A stretch of 64,000 bases of DNA from an uncultured Prevotellaceae bacterium (GTDB lineage Bacteria > Bacteroidota > Bacteroidia > Bacteroidales > Bacteroidaceae), in the NCBI GenBank assembly GCA_902778255.1, contig CACYXD010000004.1, forward strand, positions 1 to 64,000. The letters are read 5' to 3'. Shown here in pieces: positions 20,393 to 30,888 of the stretch (its first letter is position 1; each line of letters starts with the position of its first letter). A program made the translations under genes and the position numbers. The notes beneath the pieces are model-generated. The model did not search any database. It was not told where the DNA came from and saw only the letters and a list, made by a program, of their open reading frames with translations.

Positions 20393-21550
20393 ATGAAAGG
20401 ACAATTTCCAGTAGAAAAGTTCGACTCTATACGAACGCCTTTCTACTATTATGACATGGATCTGCTTCGTCAGACGTTGCAGGCCATAACAAATGAAGCA
20501 AAAAAGCACGAAGGCTTTTGTGTCCATTATGCAGTAAAGGCAAATGCTAACTCATACGTTCTGAAAGCAATTCGTCAGGCAGGACTGGGAGCCGATTGCG
20601 TCAGCGGTGGCGAGATTGAAGCCTCGCTGAAGGCAGGTTTCCCTGCCTCAAAGATTGTATATGCTGGAGTAGGAAAGAGCGACTGGGAAATCAATCTCGG
20701 TTTGGATGCTGGTATCCAATGCTTCAACGTAGAGAGTGTGCCAGAGTTAGAGGTAATCAACGAGTTGGCAGAAGCCAAGAACGTGATAGCCAATGTGGCT
20801 TTCCGCATTAATCCAGATGTTGGAGCACACACTCATGCGAATATTACAACCGGATTGGCGGAGAATAAGTTTGGTATTGCAATGCGCGATATGGAAGACG
20901 TTATTGAGCTGGCTCACCAGATGAAGCACGTCAACTTTATAGGACTCCATTTCCACATTGGCTCTCAAATACTTGACATGGGAGATTTTCAGGCCCTCTG
21001 CAACCGTATCAATGACTTGCAGGATCAGTTAGAGCGTCATCATATAATTGTAGAAAGCATTAATGTGGGAGGAGGATTGGGAGTTGACTATCAACATCCC
21101 AACCGTGTTTCTATTCCAGACTTCAAAGCATATTTTGATACCTATGCCAAGCGTTTGAAGTTACGTCCTGGACAGACTCTACACTTTGAGCTTGGGCGAG
21201 CCGTGGTAGCACAGATGGGCTCACTAATTACGCGCACGTTATATATAAAGAAAGGTGCAACAAAGAAGTTCTGCATTGTTGACGCTGGTATGACAGACCT
21301 TATCCGTCCTGCCCTTTATCAGGCATACCATAAAATAGAAAACATCTCAAGTGAGGAACCCATTGAGGCATACGATGTAGTAGGCCCCATATGTGAGTCC
21401 AGCGATGTATTTGCTAAGCAAGTAGATATAAACGGAGCGAAAAGAGGTGACTTGATTGCAATCCGCAGTGCTGGCGCATACGGGGAAATAATGGCCTCCC
21501 AATACAATTGCCGTCCCCTTCCTGTTGGCTATACGAGTGACGAATTATGA
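20393..21550 (+). CDS. lysA: Diaminopimelate decarboxylase
   Basis: 385 residues. The PLP-binding Lys is in HYAVKANAN, the His-Gly/Gly-rich phosphate site in VGGGLGVDYQ, and the active-site Cys in GPICESSDVF. It converts meso-diaminopimelate to lysine. Slightly short of the common 410-420 but all blocks are present. The TGA overlaps the next ATG by 4 bp. Confidence 0.94.
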   Translation: MKGQFPVEKFDSIRTPFYYYDMDLLRQTLQAITNEAKKHEGFCVHYAVKANANSYVLKAIRQAGLGADCVSGGEIEASLKAGFPASKIVYAGVGKSDWEINLGLDAGIQCFNVESVPELEVINELAEAKNVIANVAFRINPDVGAHTHANITTGLAENKFGIAMRDMEDVIELAHQMKHVNFIGLHFHIGSQILDMGDFQALCNRINDLQDQLERHHIIVESINVGGGLGVDYQHPNRVSIPDFKAYFDTYAKRLKLRPGQTLHFELGRAVVAQMGSLITRTLYIKKGATKKFCIVDAGMTDLIRPALYQAYHKIENISSEEPIEAYDVVGPICESSDVFAKQVDINGAKRGDLIAIRSAGAYGEIMASQYNCRPLPVGYTSDEL

Positions 21551-22497
21551 TCAAAGTCTTGCACTACTATCCTAAAGAAGATGCTATCACAGCACGTTGT
21601 ATAACGCTGCTCACCGAGACTATGTCTCAGCGAGTTGAGTCAGAAATAGCAGATAGTACTATTGTCTTTAAGAAGAAGTGCAAGACTTGGCATCCAGATA
21701 TCGTTCATATCTATGGAGACCTTCAATGTTCAACCACCTGCAGGCGAGTCGTCTCGCCGTGTGGAATGCCGTTTAATAGCCGTCAGCCCTATTATGTTGT
21801 CATAGCACGCAGTCCGATGGAATCAGACCGTTTACAGAAAGAGGGAGCCAAGCGTTTGGAGATCATCCGTAATCCATTGTTTACCAAGACAACTGATTTC
21901 AACGAGATGGCCGACAAGATGACTTATGTATATCAGAAAGTCATGGATTCAAATCCACTTCCTCTTATGGATGAAGTAACTAAACAGGCGTTCCCCTTAC
22001 TTCTAAAGGTTGCGTTGGTTGGTGATAAACGTTGGTTAGCGGGAGAAACAATAAACATTGATGACATCAATTTCCGCACCTTATTTATATATTCAGAACT
22101 TGAGGGAGTCCTTCATCTGATAAACAAGGGGTTACAACTACTTGACATCGAAGCACCACCATACCAGAAAGCCGCCTGCTATTTACCTGATGATTTCCAA
22201 GTTCCAACAACGTCGCATGAGTCTTCAATTACGACTCAGGTATGTGATATCCGAGACAATGGAATAACTATATTAAATCTATGTAATATTTTCGAATTAC
22301 TTTACGATACTACTTTAAACGAGGATGAGCTCATCAAAGAGTTGGAGACAGAAGACAATCTAATTCTGTTCAAGAGTATATTAGCACTTGAAGATGAAAT
22401 ACTTCATCTTGATTATGGATTCATGCCTTGTCCTCCCATAGAAAACCGACTGACCAGGAAATTAAGAAAAGATATATATAACCATCTACAACTATGA
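21547..22497 (+). CDS. Unknown protein between lysA and fbp (N-terminus resembles glycosyltransferase fold)
   Basis: 316 residues, no signal peptide or membrane helix. Not recognised as a named family. The first 120 residues have the rhythm of a GT-B N-terminal domain (IKVLHYYPK, then WHPDIVHIYGDL, then YYVVIARSPMESDRLQKEGAKRLEIIRNPL), like glycosyltransferase family 4, but no C-terminal donor-binding motif is seen. The C-terminal half is helical and acidic. ATGA overlaps at both ends with lysA and fbp suggest translational coupling in one operon. Confidence 0.7.
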   Translation: MIKVLHYYPKEDAITARCITLLTETMSQRVESEIADSTIVFKKKCKTWHPDIVHIYGDLQCSTTCRRVVSPCGMPFNSRQPYYVVIARSPMESDRLQKEGAKRLEIIRNPLFTKTTDFNEMADKMTYVYQKVMDSNPLPLMDEVTKQAFPLLLKVALVGDKRWLAGETINIDDINFRTLFIYSELEGVLHLINKGLQLLDIEAPPYQKAACYLPDDFQVPTTSHESSITTQVCDIRDNGITILNLCNIFELLYDTTLNEDELIKELETEDNLILFKSILALEDEILHLDYGFMPCPPIENRLTRKLRKDIYNHLQL

Positions 22498-24458
22498 ATA
22501 CAGATATACGTTACCTTCATCTTCTATCAAACACCTACCCTACTGTTGCAGATGCTGCAAGTGAGATTATTAATTTGGAGGCCATTCAGAATCTCCCCAA
22601 AGGTACAGAGCACTTTCTTGCCGACCTTCATGGAGAGCATGAGGCATTTATCCATGTGCTGAAGAATGCATCGGGCAACATCAAGCGAAAGGTAAATGAG
22701 ATATTCGGAAATACCATTAGGGAAAGCGAAAAGAAGGAACTATGTACCTTAATATACTATCCGGAACAGAAACTAGAGATTATCAAAGCAGGTGAGGATG
22801 AGTTAGACGACTGGTATCGTATCACCATTCACCAACTGGTGCGCGTATGTCGTGATGTGTCGAGCAAATACACTCGTTCAAAGGTTCGCAAGAACCTGCC
22901 AGAAGAGTTCTCGTATATTATTGAGGAACTACTGCACGAGCACACAGAAGACCAAGATAAGGCAGCATATGTTGCTGTGATTGTTGACACCATCATCTCA
23001 ACAGGTCGCGCCGATGACTTCATCATCGCCATTTGTAATGTGATTCAACGCCTGGCCATCGACCAACTGCATATCTTAGGCGACATCTTTGACCGCGGAC
23101 CAGGTGCACACATCATTCTCGACACTCTACGCCAGTATCACTCATGGGATATCCAGTGGGGCAACCACGATATTCTCTGGATGGGCGCTGCAGCAGGAAA
23201 TGATGCCTGTATCTGCAATGTTCTGCGTCTGTCGCTCCGTTATGCCAATCTGGCTACACTTGAAGAGGGCTACGGCATCAATCTTGTGCCATTGGCCACC
23301 TTCGCACTTGAGACCTATGGCGATGACCCATGCGAAGAGTTTGAACCAAAACTGCTGAAGGACGACGGAAAGATGGATGAAAAGACACGCCATCTCATTG
23401 CCAAGATGCATAAAGCCATATCCATTCTACAGTTTAAGACTGAGGCACAGATTTTCCATCGCCGACCAGAATGGCAGATGGACGATCGCAACCTGATAGA
23501 ACACATCGATTTTGAGACCCAGACCTGTTGCATTAACGGAGTGAGCTATCCTATGAAATCGTGCCATTTTCCAACTATCACGGCAAATAATTCATCAGAA
23601 CTGACTACAGAGGAAGCAGATTTGATGCGTAAGCTCCACCATTCGTTCCGAGTAAGCGAGAAACTGCGCAAGCATATCCGCACAATTCTCAGTCACGGCT
23701 GTATGTACACTATCTGCAATCAGAACCTGCTGTTCCATGCATCTATCCCTCTTAATGATGATGGTACGCTAAAAAAAGTTGCCATCATGGAAAAGAGTTA
23801 TAGCGGACGTGAGTTGTTGGAGGTTATTGGCCAGACAATACGTAGCGCATTCCAGAATGATACTCCTGCCGAACAAAAGGCTTACGCCAAGGACTATTTC
23901 CTCTATCTGTGGTGCGGTAAGGATTCTCCGCTATTTGACAAGTCAAAAATGGCAACCTTCGAACGCTATTTCCTGACAGACAAGGATACCTATCATGAAG
24001 AAAAAGGCAACTACTTTAAGTTGCGTGACTCAGCAGAAGTTTGCGACTGTATCCTAGATGCATTTGGAGTTTCAGGTTCCAATCGGCATATTATCAATGG
24101 TCATGTACCCATTCATGCCTCCAAAGGCGAGAATCCCATAAAGGCAGGTGGACGCTTGATGGTTATCGACGGTGGTTTCTCGGAGGCCTATCACAAGGAA
24201 ACAGGCATTGCTGGCTATACCCTCGTATATCACAGTCGCGGTTTCCAACTTGTTCAGCACGAGCCTTTTACCAGTGCGCAAGATGCTATTCTCCGTTGTA
24301 CTGACATCAAGTCAACAACCTTGATTGTCGAGATGTCTTCTCATCGTATGCTTGTTGCCGATACAGACAAGGGAAGAGAACTACGCAGCCAAATTGAAGA
24401 GCTCAAGGATTTGCTTTACGCCTATCGGCACGGCATTATCAAAGAAAAAAGAAACTAA
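22494..24458 (+). CDS. fbp: Fructose-1,6-bisphosphatase, class III
   Basis: 654 residues. Class III enzymes, known from Firmicutes and Bacteroidota, are metallophosphoesterases. The metal motifs are visible: FLADLHGEHEAF, GDIFDRGPG, WGNHDILWMG and INGHVPIHASKGENP. The enzyme makes fructose-6-phosphate in gluconeogenesis. It overlaps the preceding unknown gene by 4 bp and precedes pepT by 12 bp. It pairs functionally with pfp at 32342-33979, which works at the same step in reversible form. Confidence 0.95.
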   Translation: MNTDIRYLHLLSNTYPTVADAASEIINLEAIQNLPKGTEHFLADLHGEHEAFIHVLKNASGNIKRKVNEIFGNTIRESEKKELCTLIYYPEQKLEIIKAGEDELDDWYRITIHQLVRVCRDVSSKYTRSKVRKNLPEEFSYIIEELLHEHTEDQDKAAYVAVIVDTIISTGRADDFIIAICNVIQRLAIDQLHILGDIFDRGPGAHIILDTLRQYHSWDIQWGNHDILWMGAAAGNDACICNVLRLSLRYANLATLEEGYGINLVPLATFALETYGDDPCEEFEPKLLKDDGKMDEKTRHLIAKMHKAISILQFKTEAQIFHRRPEWQMDDRNLIEHIDFETQTCCINGVSYPMKSCHFPTITANNSSELTTEEADLMRKLHHSFRVSEKLRKHIRTILSHGCMYTICNQNLLFHASIPLNDDGTLKKVAIMEKSYSGRELLEVIGQTIRSAFQNDTPAEQKAYAKDYFLYLWCGKDSPLFDKSKMATFERYFLTDKDTYHEEKGNYFKLRDSAEVCDCILDAFGVSGSNRHIINGHVPIHASKGENPIKAGGRLMVIDGGFSEAYHKETGIAGYTLVYHSRGFQLVQHEPFTSAQDAILRCTDIKSTTLIVEMSSHRMLVADTDKGRELRSQIEELKDLLYAYRHGIIKEKRN

Positions 24459-24470
24459 CATACATATAAA

Positions 24471-25694
24471 ATGGATATCGTAGAAAGATTCCTCAATTAT
24501 ACGAAGTTTGACACTCAGTCTTCTGAAGACAGTAATCAGGTACCAAGTACAGATAAGCAGTTGGTCTTTGCGCGTTATTTGAAAAACGAGTTAGAACGTG
24601 AAGGACTTGAAGACGTCACGCTCAACGAGCAAGGCTACATCTATGCCACACTACCCGCAAACATAAAGGGGAAAGTACCTGTTATTGGCTTTATATCCCA
24701 CTACGATACCAGTCCTGATTGCTCAGGGGCCAATATCAACGCACGTATATTGAACAATTACAACGGCGGAGACATAGAACTTTCCGAAGGTATCATACTC
24801 TCGCCCAGCAAATTTCCTGAGCTCTTGCAACATACTGGTGAGGATCTGATTGTCACAGATGGTACGACCCTGTTAGGTGCTGACGATAAGGCAGGTATAG
24901 CTGAAATCATTCAGGCAATGATATATTTGAAGGAGCACAAAGAAATCAAACACGGAAAGATACGCATTGCCTTCAATCCCGATGAGGAGATTGGAATGGG
25001 AGCCCACTATTTCGATGTAGATAAATTCGGTTGCGAATGGGCCTACACGATGGACGGAGGCGACGTGGGCGAATTGGAGTATGAGAATTTCAACGCCGCT
25101 TCAGCTAAGGTTAACATCAAAGGTATAAGCGTACATCCTGGCTATGCGAAAGGTAAGATGATGAATGCCAGTTTGCTTGCTACGGAGTTCGTTGGTATGT
25201 TTCCTGCAGACGAGCGTCCTGAGACCACTGAGGGCTATCAGGGATTCTATCATCTGACAGGTATGCAGACGCAGACAGAAGTAGCCAAGTTGTCATATAT
25301 CATACGCGATCATGACCGCGAGAAGTTCGAAGCCCGCAAGCGGTTTATTCGCAATGTGGTGGACCAGATGAATACCAAATATGGCGAGGGTACAGTCAGC
25401 ATTGAAATTACCGATCAGTACTATAACATGAAGGAGCAAATAGACCCACAGATGCATGTCATAGACCTAGTGCTAAAGGCTATGCAGGATACTGGTGTCG
25501 CTCCGAAAGTGAAGCCGATACGAGGAGGAACCGATGGTGCTCAACTTTCGTTCAAGGGCCTTCCCTGCCCCAATATCTTTGCCGGTGGCATCAATTTCCA
25601 CGGGCCCTATGAGTTCGTGCCTGTACAGTCTATGGAGAAGGCTATGCAAGTCATCATAAAAATATGTGAGCACACAGCACATTATAATTCGTAG
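24471..25694 (+). CDS. pepT: Peptidase T (tripeptide aminopeptidase)
   Basis: 407 residues, M20B family. Metal ligands sit in [11 protein letters not shown] (His and Asp), [12 protein letters not shown] (bridging Asp), [15 protein letters not shown] (catalytic and ligand Glu), and the late His in [13 protein letters not shown]. It releases N-terminal residues from tripeptides in the cytoplasm. Starts 12 bp after fbp and ends 2 bp before the antiporter gene. Confidence 0.95.
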   Translation: MDIVERFLNYTKFDTQSSEDSNQVPSTDKQLVFARYLKNELEREGLEDVTLNEQGYIYATLPANIKGKVPVIGFISHYDTSPDCSGANINARILNNYNGGDIELSEGIILSPSKFPELLQHTGEDLIVTDGTTLLGADDKAGIAEIIQAMIYLKEHKEIKHGKIRIAFNPDEEIGMGAHYFDVDKFGCEWAYTMDGGDVGELEYENFNAASAKVNIKGISVHPGYAKGKMMNASLLATEFVGMFPADERPETTEGYQGFYHLTGMQTQTEVAKLSYIIRDHDREKFEARKRFIRNVVDQMNTKYGEGTVSIEITDQYYNMKEQIDPQMHVIDLVLKAMQDTGVAPKVKPIRGGTDGAQLSFKGLPCPNIFAGGINFHGPYEFVPVQSMEKAMQVIIKICEHTAHYNS

Positions 25695-25696
25695 TT

Positions 25697-27952
25697 ATGG
25701 CAGAATTACCCGCAATGATACAAGACTTGGCACTCATCTTGATGGTGGCAGGCATCGTGACCTTGGTATTCAAAAAGTTGAAGCAGCCATTGGTATTAGG
25801 ATATATTGTGGCAGGTTTTCTTGTATCGCCCCACATGCCCTATACAGCCTCTGTTGTTGATATGTCAAACATCCATCTATGGGCTGATATTGGTGTAATG
25901 TTCCTTCTGTTCTCACTGGGACTTGACTTTTCGTTCAAGAAAATTTTGAAAATGGGAGCCTCGCCCATCATTTCCGTCATCTGTATTATCTTCGCGATGT
26001 CATTGCTTGGTATTATTGTGGGACAGTCGTTTGGCTGGTCACGCATGAACTGCATCTTCCTTGGTGGTATGCTGGCTATGAGTTCCACCACTATTATTTA
26101 TAAAGCCTTTGACGATTTGGGACTTCGACAACAACAGTTTGCAGGACTGGTGATGAGCGTACTGATACTGGAAGACATATTGGCAATCGTGATGATGGTG
26201 ATGCTGAGTGCCATTGCAAGCGGAAACAACCCTAACGGTGGCCAGATGATCGGTTCTGTTGTCAAGATTGGCTTTTTCTTGGTGCTCTGGCTGGTGGTGG
26301 GTATCTTTGCCATTCCTCTGTTTCTGCGTAGTGTGCGTAAGCTCATCAACAGCGAGGTGCTGCTTATTGTGTCGCTGGGGCTCTGTTGCGCAATGGCTGT
26401 TTTCTCCACCCAAGTTGGCTTTTCATCTGCCTTTGGTGCCTTTATCATGGGTAGCATTCTGGCAGAGACGATAGAAGCCGAGCGTATCGAGAAGTTGGTG
26501 GAACCAGTAAAGAACCTGTTTGGCGCTATCTTCTTCGTATCCGTAGGTATGCTTGTTGACCCTCAGATACTGATTGACTATGCTCTGCCTATCTTCGTAT
26601 TGGTGACGACCATCATCGTAGGTCAAGCTATCTTCGGCTCACTCTCGTTTATGTTAGGCGGTGAATCGTTGAAGTCGGCCATGCGTTGCGGCTTCTCTAT
26701 GGCTCAGATTGGTGAGTTCTCGTTTATCATTGCTTCTCTGGGGCTCTCGTTAGGAGTCATCGGCGATTTCCTATATCCGGTGGTGGTGGCCGTATCCGTC
26801 ATAACGACATTCCTCACACCTTACATGATACGGCTCGCCACGCCGGCTTATAATGCACTGGAGCCTCACCTGCCTTCACGCTTCATCAAGGTTCTGAACC
26901 ACTTGTCAACCAGTCGTCCTAACACTACGGAAAAGAGTAAATGGAAGCGGCTGCTTATTCAGATGGGAATCAACACCGTTGTTTATTCTATTCTGACTGT
27001 TGCGACCATTGTGTTGATGCTGACATTCTTCCATCCGTTTATTCTCCACCTAACTCATGAGAAATGGTATGGCCCAGCTATCACAGGACTTGTCACTATC
27101 TCCCTGATAGCGCCATTCCTTCGTGCAATGGTGATGAAGAAGAATCATAGCGAGGAGTTCAAAGCCTTGTGGAAAGAGAGTAATCGCAACCGTCTTCCTC
27201 TAATTTTTACCATCCTATTCCGCTTATTGATAGCGCTTAACTTTGTGTTCTATGTGGTTCACTACCTGACAGACTTTGGCCCTGCCTTGCTGATTACCAT
27301 TGGTTGCGTTGCTGTTGGCTTAATCATTCTTTCAAGAAGTATCAAGCGTCGCAGTATTTTGTTGGAACGCCTCTTTATCAACAACCTTCGCTCACGCGAT
27401 ATTGAGGCTCAGGTTCACGGCAAGAAGAAGCCACTGTACGAAGGCAAGTTGCTGGATCGTGATATCCATATAGCTGATTTCGACGTGCCGTTCAACTCTA
27501 TGTGGATGGGAATGTCGCTGAAGCAACTGAGCCTTGGCCGTAAGTTTGGTGTTCATATCAGCAGTATCATGCGTGGTGGCCGTCGAATCAATATCCCTGA
27601 TGGCAATTCTGTCATTTTCCCCGGCGACAAACTTCAAGCTATTGGCAGCGATGACCAGTTAGCGAAATTAGGTCATGCTTTGGAGAAAGAAGTGCTTGGC
27701 GAGGATTATGAACTGGAGAAACGCGAGATGAAGCTGCGCCAGTTTATCATCGGCCAAGGCAGTCCCTTTATTGGCAAGACGCTGGAGGATAGCGGCATTC
27801 GCGACCGATACAGCTGTATGGTAGTAGGAATGGAGGAAGGTAAGGAGAACCTGTCGGCTATTGGTCCTAAGCACTTGTTTAAAGAAGGCAATATCATCTG
27901 GGTTGTTGGCGAGCAAGAAGCCCTTGATGCCCTGATGTTAGCCAAGCGTTAA
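25697..27952 (+). CDS. Cation:proton antiporter (CPA2/KefB type) with TrkA-C domains
   Basis: 751 residues. The first 380 form a Na+/H+-exchanger domain of about 12 helices, including LKQPLVLGYIVAGFLVSP and the conserved SSAFGAFIMGSILAET. Residues about 415-560 add four further hydrophobic segments. Two TrkA-C-like cytosolic regions follow (about 575-660 and 675-750: HISSIMRGGRRINIPDG..., RDRYSCMVVGMEEG...), which often sense nucleotides. No TrkA-N Rossmann domain is seen. Likely exchanges K+ or Na+ for H+. Its TAA overlaps that of the convergent LptD-like gene by 4 bp. Confidence 0.85.
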   Translation: MAELPAMIQDLALILMVAGIVTLVFKKLKQPLVLGYIVAGFLVSPHMPYTASVVDMSNIHLWADIGVMFLLFSLGLDFSFKKILKMGASPIISVICIIFAMSLLGIIVGQSFGWSRMNCIFLGGMLAMSSTTIIYKAFDDLGLRQQQFAGLVMSVLILEDILAIVMMVMLSAIASGNNPNGGQMIGSVVKIGFFLVLWLVVGIFAIPLFLRSVRKLINSEVLLIVSLGLCCAMAVFSTQVGFSSAFGAFIMGSILAETIEAERIEKLVEPVKNLFGAIFFVSVGMLVDPQILIDYALPIFVLVTTIIVGQAIFGSLSFMLGGESLKSAMRCGFSMAQIGEFSFIIASLGLSLGVIGDFLYPVVVAVSVITTFLTPYMIRLATPAYNALEPHLPSRFIKVLNHLSTSRPNTTEKSKWKRLLIQMGINTVVYSILTVATIVLMLTFFHPFILHLTHEKWYGPAITGLVTISLIAPFLRAMVMKKNHSEEFKALWKESNRNRLPLIFTILFRLLIALNFVFYVVHYLTDFGPALLITIGCVAVGLIILSRSIKRRSILLERLFINNLRSRDIEAQVHGKKKPLYEGKLLDRDIHIADFDVPFNSMWMGMSLKQLSLGRKFGVHISSIMRGGRRINIPDGNSVIFPGDKLQAIGSDDQLAKLGHALEKEVLGEDYELEKREMKLRQFIIGQGSPFIGKTLEDSGIRDRYSCMVVGMEEGKENLSAIGPKHLFKEGNIIWVVGEQEALDALMLAKR

Positions 27953-30840
27953 TACCACTGCACCGAATTGCTATAACCGCTTCGCTTATCGTATTTCAAG
28001 GCATCGGTAAGCGTAGAAGCGTTACAACGGAATGAGAAGTTATAACTGGTATATGGCGACAGCACAACCGAGCACGACATATTGAAACAATGAAGGTCGC
28101 GCGAGAGTGATGCTGTAGTCATTGATATTTTCTTGTTCTCAAAGTCATAGCCTGATGAGAACGAGATGTTCCATCCGTCGCTAAGACGTATATTACCGCT
28201 CATATTCAGGTTCTGGGTGAACTTATAAGGATAGCGCATGGTGTTATAGTTGAACTTCTTTACATCCGTATCCTCACGCATGGTGATACCATAGCCAAAA
28301 CTGATCGACCAAGGGAGCGAGAAGGGCATATAGCCGTCTTCATCCGTCTCGGCCAAACCAGCATTCTTCTTTTTCGCCCCATGCTTGGCTTTCTCCATTT
28401 CAGGGTCGACGTTGGTATCTATGTTATTTTCATCTATATCAACATCCTCCTCAGCATCATCCCTACCCTTTTTCTTGTTGTCGCGCTCGCCTTTCAGCCA
28501 CTTAATGAGTTTCGAGACCTTATCATTTGAAATGGTGTACGAGAGGTTCTGCGACATACCCTGGAATCGACCAATCTTACCCTGTTCCCAATAGGTGGTA
28601 TGCTCGCTGATACGCGGACGAGCGCCTACTGAGTCAGCCTCATATACATAGCTGGCGAATATGGCGCTCATGTTAAACGTATAATTCTTCGTCAACTTCA
28701 AACGTATACGTGTAGAAAGGTCACTCCATGGACGCACCTTTGCAGCCATATTATACGACATTGAAGCGCCAAACTCATCAATGAGGCTGATTTTTTTGAG
28801 CGAGTCATTACGGTCGTACATTTTCATCTCTACATTATTGGACATATCAAACGATATACTTCCCGTCTTTCCCTTGCCTGGCACGCCGTAGAGTGCGCCC
28901 TGATAAGGCGAATATTCAACTATAGACACATTACCGTTGGCATCAGTCTTCTGATAGGTCTCGTAATAGCCATAACGCGAGGCGCTGAAGTCTGGTGCAT
29001 AACTCAGGCTGACCTGTGGGGTAAACACGTGGCGAATGGCCTGAATCTTTCCTCCAAGGAAACTGCGTGGTGGCGTGAGCATACCATAAAGCTTGGTCGA
29101 TGCTGCCAGCGACATATTCCAGTTATAGACATTGTAGAAGCCGTAGATGGTGTCACGCTGTTCTTGCGTGCCGTCCCAGGAACGCATAATCTTGTTGGAA
29201 TAAGTACGGTCAGTAAAGTTAAACGAAGCCGTGAGGTTGATATAGTTGAGCACGGTGAAGCTGGCACTAATGGGTATTGAGTGCTGCATACCGTTGCGCC
29301 AGTCCTTGATCAGGTTTGAGTGCATCAGCTTGTCTTCCTTTGTGCTAATAGAGTTGCTGAAATGTCCTGTATACGACATGGCAATCTTCTCATACCAGCG
29401 CTGCTTACCCACCATCTGTTTACGTTTAAAAGGATAGAAGCGTGAGATGGAGATATTCAGGTCGGGCATCGTCATTGCGATAGACGAATCGCGCATGTTC
29501 TGGTTGAGGTTCATCGTTGTACTCAGACTCATGCCGATGCTTGAGAACCCGGTGCTGTAGCTGACAGATGAGGTTCGTGTAGATTGGGTCATCGTCTGCG
29601 GATTATACATCGACGTCAGGTTGTTGCGCTCATAGCTGCTGGTGGCAAAGTTGACCGATGCCGACAGGTTGGAATACGGGTTAGCTTTTGCATCCTGGCG
29701 ATGGCTCCACTGTATCTTGAAACTGGTTGTCTTCGCGTAGTCAGGCAGGTTCTTCTCGCCAGTCACTGAGTTCTGATAGCTGGCATAGACCGAGCCGCTG
29801 TAGCGATAACGGCGACGATAATTCGATGCGCCACTAATGCCCCAAGATCCTTTGGTATAGATTTCGCCAAGCAGTTTCAAGTCCATTTGGTCGCTGATGG
29901 CAAAATAGTAGCCACCATCGCGCAGATAGAAACCTCGCTCCGTCTCATCACCATAGGTAGGCATAATGAAACCGCTGGAGTAGCTCTTTGTGAAAGGGAA
30001 GAAACCGTATGGGATAGCCAATGGTAATGGTACATCGCATACTACGAGATAGGCCGGTCCGAATACCACATCCTTACCAGGACGAACCTTTGCACGCGAG
30101 AGTGCCAGGTAAAAGTCGGGATGTGGCTCGTCACAGGTGGTATAGCGTCCGTGCTGCAGATAAAGCTCGCCATTGGAGCCACGCTTTGAAAGCTGACTGG
30201 TGAGGAATCCCTCTTGCTGCTCAGTATATACTTGCTGTATAAAGCCTTTCTTGGTCTTGAAGTTGAAAGCCATCGTATCGCTCTCGTAGGTATCGCTACC
30301 CATCACGAAGACAGGATTGCCGAAGAGTTTTCCTGTGGTGGTGTCGCGAGCACCTGTGGCATGAACAAGTGAAGAGTCGAGACACAGGTCGATGTGTTCA
30401 CTCTTCAGGTCCATATTCTGATACTTTACATGGGAGTCGCCATAGAGAAACGCCATTCCCCTTCCGGCCTCGTAGAGCAACGAGTCGTTGGCCGAGAATT
30501 CCACTGGTGAGTCGATGCCGTGTTTTCTTGTGCGGTTGATGCTGTCAAGCGCCAACGAATCGTCAACGGCTTTGTTGTGCAAATAAATAGCGCGCTCCAA
30601 CGAGTCCATCATCATCGTATCACGCTTCAGGGCTGCAGCAGCCTGATGGGCATGGTTAGAGATAATCGTATCCGTCAAGAGCGAATCATAAGGAATGGAG
30701 TCAAACGGAACAGAATCGGCCACTGCCAACGAATCGCCTTTCAACACCTGTTTGTTATCCTGAAAAGGTGTAGAAGGAATTCCCGCCAGCATATAAAGGA
30801 AGACGGAAAGCATCAAAAATATGACCGATTTGCGTTTCAC
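27949..30840 (-). CDS. LptD-like LPS-assembly outer-membrane protein
   Basis: 963 residues with a hydrophobic signal segment at 8-25. Residues about 110-250 match the OstA/LptD N-terminal domain (GDSHVKYQNMDLKSEHIDLCLD, then GNPVFVMGSDTYESDTM, shown in part), followed by the LptD transition YGFFPFTKSYSSGFIMPTYG. The remainder is a large beta-barrel ending in aromatic Tyr. LptD places lipopolysaccharide in the outer leaflet. A highly charged stretch (about 784-840, Asp/Glu/Lys-rich) interrupts the barrel and is not part of the usual family. Symbol withheld because Bacteroidota versions are divergent. Confidence 0.8.
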   Translation of the reverse strand: MKRKSVIFLMLSVFLYMLAGIPSTPFQDNKQVLKGDSLAVADSVPFDSIPYDSLLTDTIISNHAHQAAAALKRDTMMMDSLERAIYLHNKAVDDSLALDSINRTRKHGIDSPVEFSANDSLLYEAGRGMAFLYGDSHVKYQNMDLKSEHIDLCLDSSLVHATGARDTTTGKLFGNPVFVMGSDTYESDTMAFNFKTKKGFIQQVYTEQQEGFLTSQLSKRGSNGELYLQHGRYTTCDEPHPDFYLALSRAKVRPGKDVVFGPAYLVVCDVPLPLAIPYGFFPFTKSYSSGFIMPTYGDETERGFYLRDGGYYFAISDQMDLKLLGEIYTKGSWGISGASNYRRRYRYSGSVYASYQNSVTGEKNLPDYAKTTSFKIQWSHRQDAKANPYSNLSASVNFATSSYERNNLTSMYNPQTMTQSTRTSSVSYSTGFSSIGMSLSTTMNLNQNMRDSSIAMTMPDLNISISRFYPFKRKQMVGKQRWYEKIAMSYTGHFSNSISTKEDKLMHSNLIKDWRNGMQHSIPISASFTVLNYINLTASFNFTDRTYSNKIMRSWDGTQEQRDTIYGFYNVYNWNMSLAASTKLYGMLTPPRSFLGGKIQAIRHVFTPQVSLSYAPDFSASRYGYYETYQKTDANGNVSIVEYSPYQGALYGVPGKGKTGSISFDMSNNVEMKMYDRNDSLKKISLIDEFGASMSYNMAAKVRPWSDLSTRIRLKLTKNYTFNMSAIFASYVYEADSVGARPRISEHTTYWEQGKIGRFQGMSQNLSYTISNDKVSKLIKWLKGERDNKKKGRDDAEEDVDIDENNIDTNVDPEMEKAKHGAKKKNAGLAETDEDGYMPFSLPWSISFGYGITMREDTDVKKFNYNTMRYPYKFTQNLNMSGNIRLSDGWNISFSSGYDFENKKISMTTASLSRDLHCFNMSCSVVLSPYTSYNFSFRCNASTLTDALKYDKRSGYSNSVQWY

Positions 30841-30888
30841 GGGTGCAAAAGTACAAATAAAAAATGAATTATGCGGTCATTTTCGCAT

